Shown piece by piece: positions 32,101 through 43,031 of a stretch of DNA of 64,000 nt (positions within the stretch are counted from its first letter, which is position 1; each line of letters starts with the position of its first letter). Source of the stretch: Sambucus nigra (Eukaryota; Streptophyta; Magnoliopsida; Dipsacales; Adoxaceae); contig CASBWL010000411.1 of assembly GCA_949130495.1 (NCBI GenBank), forward strand, positions 942,001 to 1,006,000, written 5' to 3'. Under the pieces are notes generated by a model. The model did not search any database. It worked only from the letters and a program-made list of their open reading frames with translations, and was not told where the DNA came from. Position numbers and translations under genes: made by a program.

Positions 32101-35100
32101 ATGGGATATCCGAAATATAAAGAGTGGATGGGTGATACTAATAGAATAGGGGATGTGTTCCGCAGAGGTGCTAATGAATTTTTGAAATATGCAAAGAGAT
32201 GTCATAATAATGAAGAGTTTTCGTGTCCGTGTGCTAGGTGTAAGAATGGTAAGGTGTTTGAGTGGAAAACAGTTGAACTACAATTGTTAAGATCGGGTAT
32301 GCAAGATAGTTATCGATTTTGGAATTTTCACGGTGAATTGAAAGTTCATTTTGTCCCCGACCAACCTTCACAACAACCTTCAACAAGTAGAATAGATGTA
32401 GAAGGGGACGACGTAGATCATAATATGTTAGAGGATTTAGTTGATGATGCGTACGGAGTTTATGAAGCAGAGGAGAATGAGGTTACTGATGATGTAGAAG
32501 ATTCAAGTGCTCGTGAAGATAACACGATAAAACTTGACGATGACTACCAAAGTTTAAAATTTAAGGCGACCCAACCGTTATACTTTGGCTGTGAGTAAGA
32601 TCAAACAACTTTACATGCCATGGTTAGTTTGCACAGTTTAAAGACACAGTACGGTTTGTCTGGCAATAGCGTGACGGGAATTCTAAAATGGGTGAAGGGC
32701 TTATTACCCAAGGTGAATACACTTCCAAATAGATATCCCGTTATGAAGAACAGTTTGAAAGGTTTGGGAATGAAGTATAAATCGATTCATGCTTGTGTGT
32801 ATGACTGCATACTATACCGAAAGGAGTATGAAAATCTCGATCGTTGTCCGGTATGCGATGAACCTAGATATGTCCAATCTACTAGTAAGGAAGGCACAAG
32901 CTCAAAAGAGCCTCAAAAAGTATTGAAATATTTTCCCGTTGGGCCTAGATTAAAGCGATTTTTCACAGTACCATGGATTGCAGAGGCAATGACTTGGCAT
33001 GCTAGGGCAGAAGTAGGGGGTAATATCATGCGTCATCCTATTGATTCTACTGCGTGGCGGAGGATGAATTTTGAGTATCCCGATTTTGCTCGAGAACAAC
33101 GTAACATTCGTTTGGCTATATTAACAGATGGTTTCAATCCATTTGGAAATCTAAGCACCAATCAGAGTGTATGGCCAGTGATCCTAGCCCCACTCAACCT
33201 CCCTCCTTCACAGTGTATGAGACCTGAATTTTCGATGATGGCTTTGTTGATACCTGGGCCAAAGGCACCAAGTGATGACATTGACGTCTACCTGGCTCCT
33301 TTGGTAGAAGAATTAAATGAGTTGTGGGAAGAGGGTGTGCAATCATTTGACTCTTTTAGAAAAGAAGAGTTTACGCTTAAAGCTATGTTGATGTGGGAAA
33401 TTCATGATTTTCCAGCTTATGGGACATTATCCGGTTGTGTAGTACATGGTTATTTGGGGTGTCCTATTTATGGAGAGGAGACTAAATCTCTTCGTCTATC
33501 CTCTAGCTTAAAAAATATATACCACCGCCACAGGAGGTTTTTACCCCCAACTCATAGTTTCAGATCTGTGAAAGGTTCCAATTTTTTATTGGGCAAAGTT
33601 GAACATAAGTTACCGCCGAGAAAACTTTCGGGTTCAGAAATTGAAAGTAAATCTTTTGAATGTGGCCCTAATATGCCAGGTAAGAATCCCAAATTTAAGA
33701 ATGTCAAGCATAAGAAGACCCCAACTGGGAATGAAACTGAGATAAGAAAGGCATGGTCTCGGAGGTCAATTTTATTTGACTTGCCTTATTGGAAGAATAA
33801 TCCGGTGCGCCATGTATTGGATGTGATGCTTTCAGAGAAGAACTTCGTTGAACATATTGTGGGTACTTGCCTTGGAGGGAGTCATTCGAAGGATGGAGAA
33901 AATGCACGAAAAGACCTTAAATCGTTAAAACTTAAGCCACAACTATGGTTGAAAGAAGATAGTAGGGGAAGGACAATAATTCCCCCTGGTGCGTTTACTT
34001 TGACGAGTGGGGAAAGGAAGGTGCTTCTAGACACAATATATAATTTGAAGGGCCCATCTACTTTTTCATCCAACTTGCAAAGGATTGTGAATTATGCTAC
34101 TCATGATTTACATAAGTGTAAGTCCCACGATTGGCATGTGATCATGCAATTGGTTCCTCTATTGTTTAAGCATTGTTTCTCCAAGCACAAGGATTTGCGT
34201 AGGGCTATTATGTAAATTAGTATTACCTTCTCCCTCTTGTGTGAGAAGGTAGTGAATCGAGAACACATAGTGGCCGCAAAATTGGCTGTGATCGAAGCGA
34301 TTTGTGTATTGGAGAAGTAATTTCCCCCAGCATTCTTTAACATAAGTGTTCACTTGTTGGTACACCTATGTGACGAGGCACTTCTTTGTGGTCCAGTTAG
34401 ATATCGATGAATGTATTCGTTTGAAAGATTGATGAAAGTTTTTAAAGATTACGTCAAGAATATGCGATACATTGCAGGATTAATTGCAGTGGAATACATC
34501 ACCGTGGAGTCATCAATATATACTCGGGAATATATGTCTGACTCGACCAGCGTTGATGACACTGATGAATTCGTCGATGATGGTGGTCATGTGATGGGAA
34601 AACGAGTGAAATTAACGAGTTTGCAACATGAACAAGTAGCTCGTTATCTATTTGACACACATGAAGATGTCGAAGAATGGAAAAAGTAAGTTTCGATTAT
34701 TATAATGTTTAACATTATTTTAGATTATTTTATACATGATTAATTTTGTAATATGCAGAAAATATGAAGCCTATGAGAACAATAAAAGACGAAAAACAAT
34801 GGTACAATAAGATAACGAATTTAGGCTGTGGTTGACACAAGTGGTAATTATAATGAAAACAGTCAATATATAACGTTACATTACACTCAAATTTTACCAC
34901 TAATATAATTAATTTATCTATATTCACATCTTATAAAGACGGGTGATGCGACATCAAGGCTTGCTCGTCTAGCCACTGGACCCTTGTTCGTGGTACAATA
35001 CTATAAAAAGTATCGATTGAACGGTTACATTTTCGGCGCTAAAGTGTACGAGGAAAGTACAAATGTACAGAACTCGGGAATTTCATACAAAGCTCTTACT

Positions 35101-35515
35101 ATCTTTCGAGCGAGCGCAAAAGATAAAAACCTCGTTGAAGCTGAAATGACTTACTATGGTGTAATCCATAATATATTTGAATTGGATTATATAAGCTTCA
35201 AAGAGGTTGTATTTTACTGTGACTGGGTAAGAGTTGAGGATAAAAATGCTTGTAAAGTTGATCATGTCACCAATTTGATCATGGTTGACTTGTCCAAGTT
35301 GAAGAGCAACCACCACGTGAGCGATGAGCCGTTTGTTTGTGCATTTTAAAAGGTTAAGCAAGTGTTTTATTCGGAGTATATCAACAACGAGTCGTGGTCA
35401 ATTGTCCAACACGCTCCAAGGCGTCTAAATAGTAGTGTGGATGACTTGGCTGCTCCTACCGAATATCAATCCATTTTTTATGATAACCCGAATTTGAAAC
35501 AATTTTTTAATTTGT
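32101..35515 (+). pseudogene. CACTA transposase (tnp2/TnpD type) with DUF4216-like C-terminus
   Basis: The start MGYPKYKEWM at 32101 opens a transposase-associated domain: an FLKYA motif, then the cysteine cluster CPCARCKNGK and WNFHGE. A stop at 32596 interrupts the frame, which continues in phase into a 530-codon Transposase_21 (tnp2) domain containing CPVCDEPRY, WHARAEVGG, LTDGFNPFGN and YGEETKSLRL. A DUF4218-like part follows (VRHVLDVMLSEKNFVEHIVG; LKGPSTFSSNLQRIV). Further in-phase stops lie at 34213, 34318 and 34408, then an intron (34686-34758, GTAAGT to CAG). A DUF4216-like part (YYGVIHNIFELDY; FYCDWVRVEDKNACKVD) starts at about 34940, with a stop at 35347, and ends near 35515. The frame is kept throughout apart from point-mutation stops, so decay is recent. 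Confidence 0.88.
34686..34758 (+). other. intron in the CACTA transposase
   Basis: GTAAGTTTCG to ATATGCAG. Splicing joins EEWK to KYEAYE and keeps the frame, matching the usual gap-free C-terminal part of tnp2 proteins. A further intron starting GTAATTATA near 34842 and ending just before 34938 is likely. Confidence 0.65.
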
Positions 35516-35639
35516 AATAAATATTTCAATTTGTACTGAAACATCCATTTTTAATGCTTTTAATTGATTTGCACTTTATCATTTTCACTCTTGTGTGGTG
35601 TGCGTGTGTGGAGAGGAGATTAATACATAAATATTCAAA

Positions 35640-35763
35640 CTACATCTAAGTTTTGTTTATACTAATCCGTGAATATACGCTTCTTACCTTTAATAGGTGA
35701 TTAGTACATAGTTATTTGGGGGGCCCTATTTGTGGAGAGGAGACTGAATCTCTTCGTCTATCC
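35640..35763 (+). repeat. duplicated piece of the transposase gene
   Basis: Bases 35703-35763 copy 33442-33502 (GTACATGGTTATTTGGGG and TGGAGAGGAGACTAAATC in the original) with about six substitutions. Bases 35646-35700 resemble the intron end before the transposase start (TCTAAGTTTTGTTTA and CCTTTAATAGGTG, 32053-32081). So a splice-acceptor region and an exon piece were copied and joined here, directly next to the B3 fragments. Confidence 0.8.
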
Positions 35764-35908
35764 GAATACTAAGAAATGCCATAATCCTATGGAGTTATGC
35801 TCTGCAAATTCCTCCCAATTGCTATGTAGCCAAACATCACCAGTTGAAGTTGTCAATTCCACTTTCCATACCCCACCACTTGGAACCTCTAGCAAAACAT
35901 GGGAGACC
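35764..35908 (-). pseudogene. captured B3-domain fragment (REM/VRN1-like), antisense arm
   Basis: On the minus strand an open frame reads SHVLLEVPSGGVWKVEL, then TTSTGDVWLHSNWEEFAE and HNSIGLWHFLVF. This is the middle of a plant B3 DNA-binding domain of the REM/VRN1-like kind: L.VPSG-VWKVEL, D-VWL...W-EF, then a hydrophobic ...FLVF strand. The frame is open for about 45 residues. B3 is not part of any CACTA protein, so this looks like a host-gene fragment picked up by the element. It forms an inverted repeat with the copy at 35912. Confidence 0.75.
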
Positions 35909-35911
35909 ATT

Positions 35912-36040
35912 GAAAGGTGGAATTGACAACTTCAACTGCTGATTTTTGGTTACACAATGGTTGGAAGGAATTTGCAGTGCATAACTCCATAGGATTATGA
36001 CATTTCTTAGTGTTCAGATATGAAGGGAATTATATTTGAC
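35912..36040 (+). pseudogene. captured B3-domain fragment, sense arm
   Basis: The plus strand reads VELTTSTADFWLHNGWKEF, then AVHNSIGL, a stop, and HFLVFRYEGNYI. It extends further along the B3 domain (FRYEGN) than the antisense arm but lacks its first 15 or so residues. The two arms (about 100 bp each; 35763-35866 and 35912-36016) are separated by a loop of about 45 bp and differ at several positions, so they diverged after duplication. After the B3 part the frame passes into unrelated sequence. Confidence 0.75.
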
Positions 36041-36450
36041 ACGATTGGTCGGGGTACATTAGCTGGAAGGAGGTGCCATATGAGCTCAAGTTAGCTGTTT
36101 GGGTGACACTACAGGTAATGTATTTATATTTATATGTCAATTTCGATTTATATTTATCTATATTTGCGGGGCGGATACTAATTTTACTTTATTTTAATTA
36201 AGGGGACAGGGAGTGGCCCTGAGGGTAGGCCACATATGCTCGATACTTATGTGGCTATTCGGACGAGATAATTGATGGTGATGTTGTTTCTTCTTAAATA
36301 GTTTCTATTTTGAATGTATATTTGCGTTATCTCTAGTTTATTTGGATATATGAAATTTGAATAGGTACAACGTTGATATAACATATACAAATATACTACT
36401 GGGCAGTGGCAGTGGCCATACTGCCCAGCAGATTTTTTTCCAATTATGCC
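36041..36450 (+). other. 3' CACTA sequence, possible second-gene remnant
   Basis: A short frame at 36057-36120 reads ISWKEVPYELKLAVWVTLQ and a later piece at about 36195-36250 reads GTGSGPEGRPHMLDTYVAI. These resemble parts of the second (Ptta/TnpA-like) gene of plant CACTA elements only in general pattern, so the assignment is uncertain. The rest has no recognisable content. Confidence 0.35.
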
Positions 36451-36712
36451 CAGAATTTTCACGGTCATTGACCGTGACAATTTTTTTAAAAGGGGACAAG
36501 ACTTTGCACGGTTATTAACCGTGACTGAACGTGTCACGGTCCAGGACCGTGACACGACCGTGACAATTCTTACGAACTTGTCACGGTCATAGACCTTGAC
36601 ACGTCCGTGACAAAAAAAGTTATCTCGCCCAGAATTGTCACGGTCATTGACCTTGACAAGTCCAACTTGTCAAGGTCAATGACCGTGACAATAGTGCAGA
36701 TTTGGTGTAGTG
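36450..36712. repeat. CACTA right subterminal repeats and terminus
   Basis: About ten GGTCATTGACCGTGACA-type words, in both orientations, fill 36455-36695. The element ends GGTGTAGTG at 36712. The repeat type matches the left end. Confidence 0.85.
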
Positions 36713-37060
36713 TTTTAACAAGTTTATATCTCATTTGAACTTATAAACAAATTTTCTTTAAAGATAAAAATAAGTTCCAAAACCTTTTAAAAACAAACAC
36801 TCTTAATAAAAATATTTCCAAGGACACATAATACATATCCATTCACACCTGTGAGATCCTCAAGAAACGTGAAGATAAACTCGGTATGGTAAGCACCACA
36901 CGACATCCAATCTTTAAAGCTTGGTCGCTACGTCATCATCAAACAACGTCATAGGCTCATGAGATCAACAACTCAAAGTCTATCCTATGACTCAAATAGT
37001 TTTATCCAGAATAACGCCAATTATATACAAATTGACTTGATTGGAAATTTATCATTACAT
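36713..37060 (-). mobile_element. LTR-like fragment, right part (continues from 30181)
   Basis: It begins with the TTT target duplication and, a few bases later, another TCATTTGAAC palindrome word (36728-36745), which continues the cluster interrupted at 30181. The remainder to about 37060 has no coding content and its junction with the following Tat remnant is not sharp. Confidence 0.5.
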
Positions 37061-39739
37061 CCCTGTATGGAAATCATATGGAAAAGTCTACACGTGCATC
37101 GACTATCGATATTTGAATAAATTTTCTCCAAATGACGATTACCCTTTGCCCAATATTGACATCATCATTGAGAATACAACCAATAACGCCCTAAGTCATT
37201 CGTCGACGGTTTTATAGGGTATAATCAGATCAAGATGCATCTTGACTACCAAGCAAATGTTGAATTGCTACCCCATGGGATACCTTCTTCTACATTGTCA
37301 TGCCTTTCGGTCTAAAAATGGTAGGGCTATATATCAAGGAGAAGCTACAACTATATTACATGATCTTATCCACACAAAAGTTAAGGTCTAAGGATATTAT
37401 CATCAAGTCCAAGACTTGAGAAGGTCACGTGGAAATACCAGATGCGTCTCAATTCGCAAAAATGCACATTCGACGTCATAAAAGGTAAACTCCTTGGCTT
37501 CATGGTCAGCTAAAGAGGGATCAAGCCAAACCTTACAAACATAAAATAATCCTTAAAATGCCACCTCCCCTAACAAATAAAGAAATTCGCGATTTCTTGG
37601 GCAAAATCCAGTACATTATCTGATTGATTAACTCACTCACTTATATCTACGAGCCTATCTTTGAGCTCCTCCGAAAGGATTCAACCAAAGTATGGAATGA
37701 CTCATGTCAAGAAGTCTTCGACCAAATCAAATAAAACCTTACCCAACCTCTAATGCTCATGTTGCCACAACTTGGTCTCCCATTTTTCTTATATCTTACT
37801 GTCAGAGACACTACAGATGGGGATATGCTTACCGAATACATCGAAGAATCTCCCAAAAAATAGTCGTTTACTACACTAATAAAAAACTGACACGGTATGA
37901 AGTAAAAACCCTGCATTGGAAAAGCCATGTGTCGTTGTTCTCTGGGTCACCTAAAAACTTCGGCACTACATGCTTGCATTCCCCATCAAGTTAGTTGGAA
38001 TGGATCCCATAAAGTACCTACTAAAAAAGATTGCCTTGTCAAGTCGATTGGGCCATTGGTTACTGTTGTTAATTGAGTTCGAAATCATATATGTCACTTA
38101 AAAAGCCATGAAAGGAAGGTTCATATTTGATTATCTAACCGATAATCTCATGGGAGAAACTAATGTGTAGATTTTTGGATTTTCGGAAGAGGTTATTCTT
38201 TGTATTTATAATGAAGAGATATGGTGGAAAATGTTATTTGACGAGGCCACCAATAAGAAAGGATACGACATTGGGATAGTCCTAATATTGCCTAATGACT
38301 CCCACACTCCCATCGCTATTAAGTTGGACTACCCTTGCACCAATAACATAATGGGGTATAAATCGTGCATTGTAGGCCTCAAGCGTTCCCTCAAGAAAAA
38401 AATCCGACATCTCGATGTTTATGGAGACTCAACCCTCATTATAGGAAAAGTCCTCCATAAATGGAAAGTCAAAGACGAGAAGCTCCTAACTTTTTATGCC
38501 CATCTTTAAGAACTCGCTTCCCAATTCGAGGATGTCATATGTTACTTCCTACCATTGGCAACCTTAGCTTTCAGGGTTAACGTGTCTGAGAGAATTACAA
38601 TGCCCCCTTTTAAGTTCACAAGAAATCTCTGCCAACTCATTGCTACCACTTTGAGATCACTATAGAATGAGATCCATACAAAGTTGGATTGTGGTATCAT
38701 GACATGTGGTTCCTCCTCAAATGGGGTTGATATCTTCAAGGGGGTGATAAGAAATCCCGCATGACCATTTGATAGCTTACAATTCAATACATAATTTGTG
38801 ATAAAGAACTGTTAAGGAGAAACTTGGATGGAACCCACTCGAAGTGCATAGCAGGGGATGACATTGAAAAAATGATGCAAAAAATCCATAGCGGGGAATG
38901 TGGATCAGACATGAATGGTTATATGCTTACTGAGAAGATTATCCAACAGGGACACTATAGGACCACTATGATCTAAAACTGCGTTGCTTATGTCAAAAGA
39001 TGCCTTAAATGCTAGAATTTGGCCAATATCCAACACTTACCCCCGGTGAGTTATACAACATGACCTCACCTTGGCCCTTCTCAACTCGGGGAATTGACAT
39101 CATTAGGAAAGTCACTCCTAATGCACCAAATGGGCATGAATTAATTCTGACTGCCATAGATTATTTTACCAAATGGGTTGAAGCGGAGTCACACACCATA
39201 TTAAATGCAAAGAACGTATCCAAGTTCCTCCGAAAGAATATCATATGCCGCTACAAAGTCTCTCACGAGTTGGTGTTAGATAATGAGCTCCATTTTAAAC
39301 CAAAAGCCATATAAGCGGTCACTGAATACGAAATTCAAAGTCATAATTTTCTACCTACCGCCTGCAAAGAAATGGGGTTGTTGAAGTTGCTAATAAGAGC
39401 CTCGAATATCAATAAGATAACTGATCATTATAGGGATTGGGCCTATTAGACCCCTTATGCCCCCAGGGCTACCACACGTTTTTCAGAATGCCCACTGGGG
39501 TGACACCAACTCCTTAATATACGTCATGGAAGCATTCATGCCTGTTGAACTTGAGATACCTTCTCTGAGGGTAATTCACTAAAGCATAGTTAGGAAAGTT
39601 TATTAACAATAAATTAGTTGCGACGAGCTTGCACTCTTGAATAAAAAAAATTGAATGATTTATACCACATATAAGGCTATCACCATCGCATTTCATGATC
39701 ACTTAATAAGAAAGTCAAAGACCGTGGTGTGCGAGAAGG
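37061..39739 (+). pseudogene. Tat-type pol remnant, tandem copy 1
   Basis: Highly decayed. The RT is recognisable by GKVYTCIDYRYLNKFSPNDD (37080-37145), GYNQIKMHLDYQANV (37219) and FYIVMPFGLK (37290). RNase H: LGLPFFLYLTV (37773) and YYTNKKLTRYEVKTLH (37870). A second, Tat-type RNase H: FDEATNKKGYDIGIVL (38234) and VYGDSTLIIGKVLHKWKVKD (38417-38480). Integrase: FSTRGIDII, IDYFTKWVEAE and VLDNELHF (39083-39300). Frameshifts and stops are frequent. The two RNase H domains place it in the Tat lineage, in a family different from G1/G2. It ends at 39739 where copy 2 continues into the integrase C-terminus. Confidence 0.8.
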
Positions 39740-40330
39740 CGACAGACAGTCCATGGGTATGTCGGTCCCCCCTTATTTTAGGGAATCCCCTTTTTACTTT
39801 TTTACACCTTTTCATTTATAAAGTCGTCCCTTCAAATGGAAACTTTTTACAACCAAGCCTCCAAGATATTTTCTTGTCTAATTATTCAAAATTTCCAAAA
39901 AATCATTTTTTTTACTTTTTCTCAATAAAACCCTTAGTAAAAAATTAAAATGCATATAGATTAAGCCACCAATCAATATAATCAAGATGAAATTTCATCT
40001 TTTTCCCCATTTTTGAGTCTCTTTCTATGTACAAAGAAAAACTAATAATTCAAGCGTATAACGTCACCAATGCCAAGCTGCTTGGTCATATTGACAAATC
40101 TACGTAAAATCCCACAAGAAATGAAAAAATCAAGGGTAAACATCATCGTCGTCGCTCTTTTCCACTAGCATACGCCCCAGTAAAAATAAAATAAAAAAGC
40201 ACGTTGTTTGTCGTAACCACTAACCGTCAACCATATGTTTCTTCCCCATTAACAAAGTGTTCCTAAGCGCATACTCCACCAAATCCATAACTAATTTTTC
40301 CCAAAGGGCCCCAACAGCTCCAGAATTATT
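39740..40330. repeat. segment X copy 1 (matches 44154-44740)
   Basis: Starting GACAGACAGTCCATGGG, this 590-bp block is nearly identical to 44154-44740, including AAGTCGTCCCTTCAAATGG and the GGGCCCCAACAGCTCCAG end. In copy 1 it is joined to pol at a CGAC shared by both partners. It then joins directly to copy 2 of pol at an ATTATTGACATC junction. Confidence 0.88.
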
Positions 40331-43031
40331 GACATCCTCATTGACAATACAACTAATCACGCCCTAAGTCATTCGTCGACGGTTTTGTAGGGTATAATCA
40401 GATCAAGATGCATCTTGACTACCAAGCAAATGTTGCCTTTGCTACCCCGTGGGATACCTTCTTCTACACTGTCATGCCTTTCGGTCTAAAAATGGTAGGG
40501 CTACATATCAAAGAGAAACTACAACTATATTACATGATCTTATCCACACAAATGTTAATGTTTAATGATATTATCATCAAGTCCAAGACTTGAGAAGGTC
40601 ACGTGGAAATACAAGATGCGTCTCAATTCGCAAAAATGCACATTCGACCTCATAAAAGGTAAACTCGTTGGCTTTATGGTCAGCCAAAGAGGGATCAAGC
40701 CAAACCTTAAAAACTTAAAACAATCCTTAAAATGCCACCTCCCCTAACAAATAAAGAAGTTCGCGGTTTCTTGGGCAAACTCCAGTACATTATCTGCTTT
40801 ATTAACTCACTCACTTATATCTACGAGCCTATCTTCGAGCTCCTCCGAAAGGATTCAACCAAAGTCTGGAATGACTCGTGTCAAGAAGCCTTCGACCAAA
40901 TCAAATAAAACCTTACCCAACCTCTAATGCTCATGTTGCCACAACTTGGTCTCCCATTTTTCTTATATCTTACTGTCAGACACACTGCAGATGGGGATAT
41001 GCTTACCGTATACATCGAAGAATCTCCCAAAAAATAGTCGTTTACTACACTAATCAAAAACTGACATGGTATGAAGTAAAAACACTGCATTGGAAAAGCC
41101 ATATGTCGCTGTTCTCTGGGTCACCTAGAAACTTCGGCACTACATGCTTGCGTTCCCCGTCAAGTTAGTTTGAATGGATCCCATAAAGTACCTACTAAAA
41201 AATATTGCCTTGTCAAGTCGATTGGGCCATTGGTTACTGTTGTTAATTGAGTTCGACATCATATATGTCATTTAAAAAGCCATGAAAGGAAGGTTCATAT
41301 GTTATTATCTAACCGATAATCTCATGGGAGAAGCTGATGTGTAGATTTTTGAATTTTTGGAAGAGGGTATTCTTTGTATTTCTTATGAAGAGATATGGTG
41401 GAAAATGTTATTTGACGAGGCCACCAATAAGAAGGGATACGACATTGGGATAGTCCTAATCTTGCCTAATGACTCCCACACTCCCATCGCTATTAAGTTG
41501 GACTACCCTTGCACCAATAACCTAATGGGGTATAAATCATGCATCGTAGGCCTCAAGCGTTCCCTCAAGAAAAAATACGATATCTCGATGTTTATGGAAA
41601 CTCAACCCTCATTATAGAAAAAGTCGAAGACGAGAAGCTCCTACCTTTAAGAACTCGCTTCCCAATTTGAGGATGTCATATGTTACTTCCCACCATTGGC
41701 AACCTTAGCTTTCAGGGTTAACGTGTCTGAGAGAATTACAATGCCCCCTTTTAAGTTCACAAGCAATCTCTGCTACCACTTTGAGATCACTATAGAATGA
41801 GATCCATACAAAGTTGGACTGTGGTATCATAACATATGGTTCCTCCTCAAATAGGGTTGATATCTTCAAGGGGATGATAAGAAAGCCCGCATGACCATTT
41901 GATAGCTTACAATTCAATATATAATTTGTGATAAAGAACTATTAAGGATAAACTTGTATGGAACCCACTCGTAGTGCATAGAAGGGGATGACATTGAAAA
42001 AATAATGCAAAAAATCCATAGCGGGGAATGTGGACCAGACATGAATGGTTATATGCTTACCGAGAAGATTATCCAACAGGGACACTATAGGACCACTATG
42101 GTCTAAAACTGCGTTGCTTATGTCAAAAGATGCCTTAAATGCTAGAATTTGGCCAATATCCAACACTTACCCCCGGTGAGTTATACAACATGACCTCACC
42201 TTGGCCCTTCTCAACTCGGGGCATTGACATCATTAGGAGAGTCACTCCTAATGCACTAAATGGGCATGAATTAATTCTGACTACCATAGATTATTTTACC
42301 AAATGGGTTGAAGCGGAGTCACACACCATGTTAAATGCAAAGAACGTATCCAAGTTCATCCGAAAGAATATCATATGCCGCTACAAAGTCTCTCACGAGT
42401 TGGTGTCAGATAATGAGCACCATTTTAAACTAAACGCCATATAAGTGGTCAAAGAATACGAAATTCAAAGTCATAATTTTCTCCCTGCCGCCTGTAAAGA
42501 AATGGGGTTGTTGAAGTTGCTAATAAGAGCCTTGAATATCAATAAGATAACCGATCATTGTAGGGATTGGGCCTATTAGACCCCTTATGCCCCCAGGGCT
42601 ACCACACGTTTTTCAGAATGCCCACTGGGGTGACACCAACTCCTTAATATACGTCATGGAAGCATTCACGCCTGTTGAACTTGAGATACCTTCTCCGAGG
42701 GTAATTCACAAAAGCATAGTTTGGAAAGTTTATTAACAATAAATTAGTTGCGACGAGCTTGCACTCTTGAATAAAAAAAAGATTGAATGATTTATACCAC
42801 ATATAAGGCTATCACCATCGCATTGCATGATCACTTAATAAGAAAGTCAAAGACCGTGGTGTGCGAGAAGGCGACTTTGTTCTCAAGGACATCATAGGGC
42901 CCATATAGGATCCAAGAGGGAAATTCAACCCTAATTGGAGTGGGCCATCTCTAGTAAAGAAAATCCTGTCAGGTGACGTCGTTATGTAAGTGGCTCATCC
43001 AGTCAACTTTGACCCCCTCAAGAAATTTTAA
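40331..43031 (+). pseudogene. Tat-type pol remnant, tandem copy 2
   Basis: It repeats copy 1 from the middle of the RT: DNTTNHALSHSSTVL (40345), GYNQIKMHLDYQANVAFATP (40393) and FYTVMPFGLK (40463). RNase H, second RNase H (FDEATNKKGYDIGIVL, 41410) and integrase (FSTRGIDII...IDYFTKWVEAE...VSDNEHHF, 42213-42430) follow. It then continues past the point where copy 1 stops, with an integrase C-terminal part (GDFVLKDIIGPI, GKFNPNWSGPSLVKKILSGD, 42872-42975) ending at about 43031. It carries its own small deletions, for example 30 or so bases near 41625. Confidence 0.82.

Larger units (their letters stand above)
30182..36712 (+). mobile_element. CACTA (En/Spm) DNA transposon, 6.5 kb
   Basis: The left terminus reads CACTACACTAAAA and the right terminus, inverted, reads CACTACACCAAAT. 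The flanking 3-bp duplication is TTT (30179-30181 and 36713-36715), as CACTA transposases produce. Subterminal regions (30210-30420 and 36450-36700) are packed with GGTCATTGACCGTGAC and similar words in both orientations. The interior carries a tnp2-type transposase gene with several stops, and, near the right end, duplicated transposase sequence and an inverted pair of B3-domain fragments. With the transposase broken, it could only move if supplied in trans. Confidence 0.93.

Noticed and set aside
35764..36016. A microRNA gene
   Set aside because: The foldback is real, but arms are long, protein-derived and show no miRNA-like feature; an inverted gene fragment explains it.
36247..36555. Minus-strand ORF of 102 residues near the CACTA right end
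   Set aside because: Its N-terminal part is translated subterminal repeat; no domain is visible.
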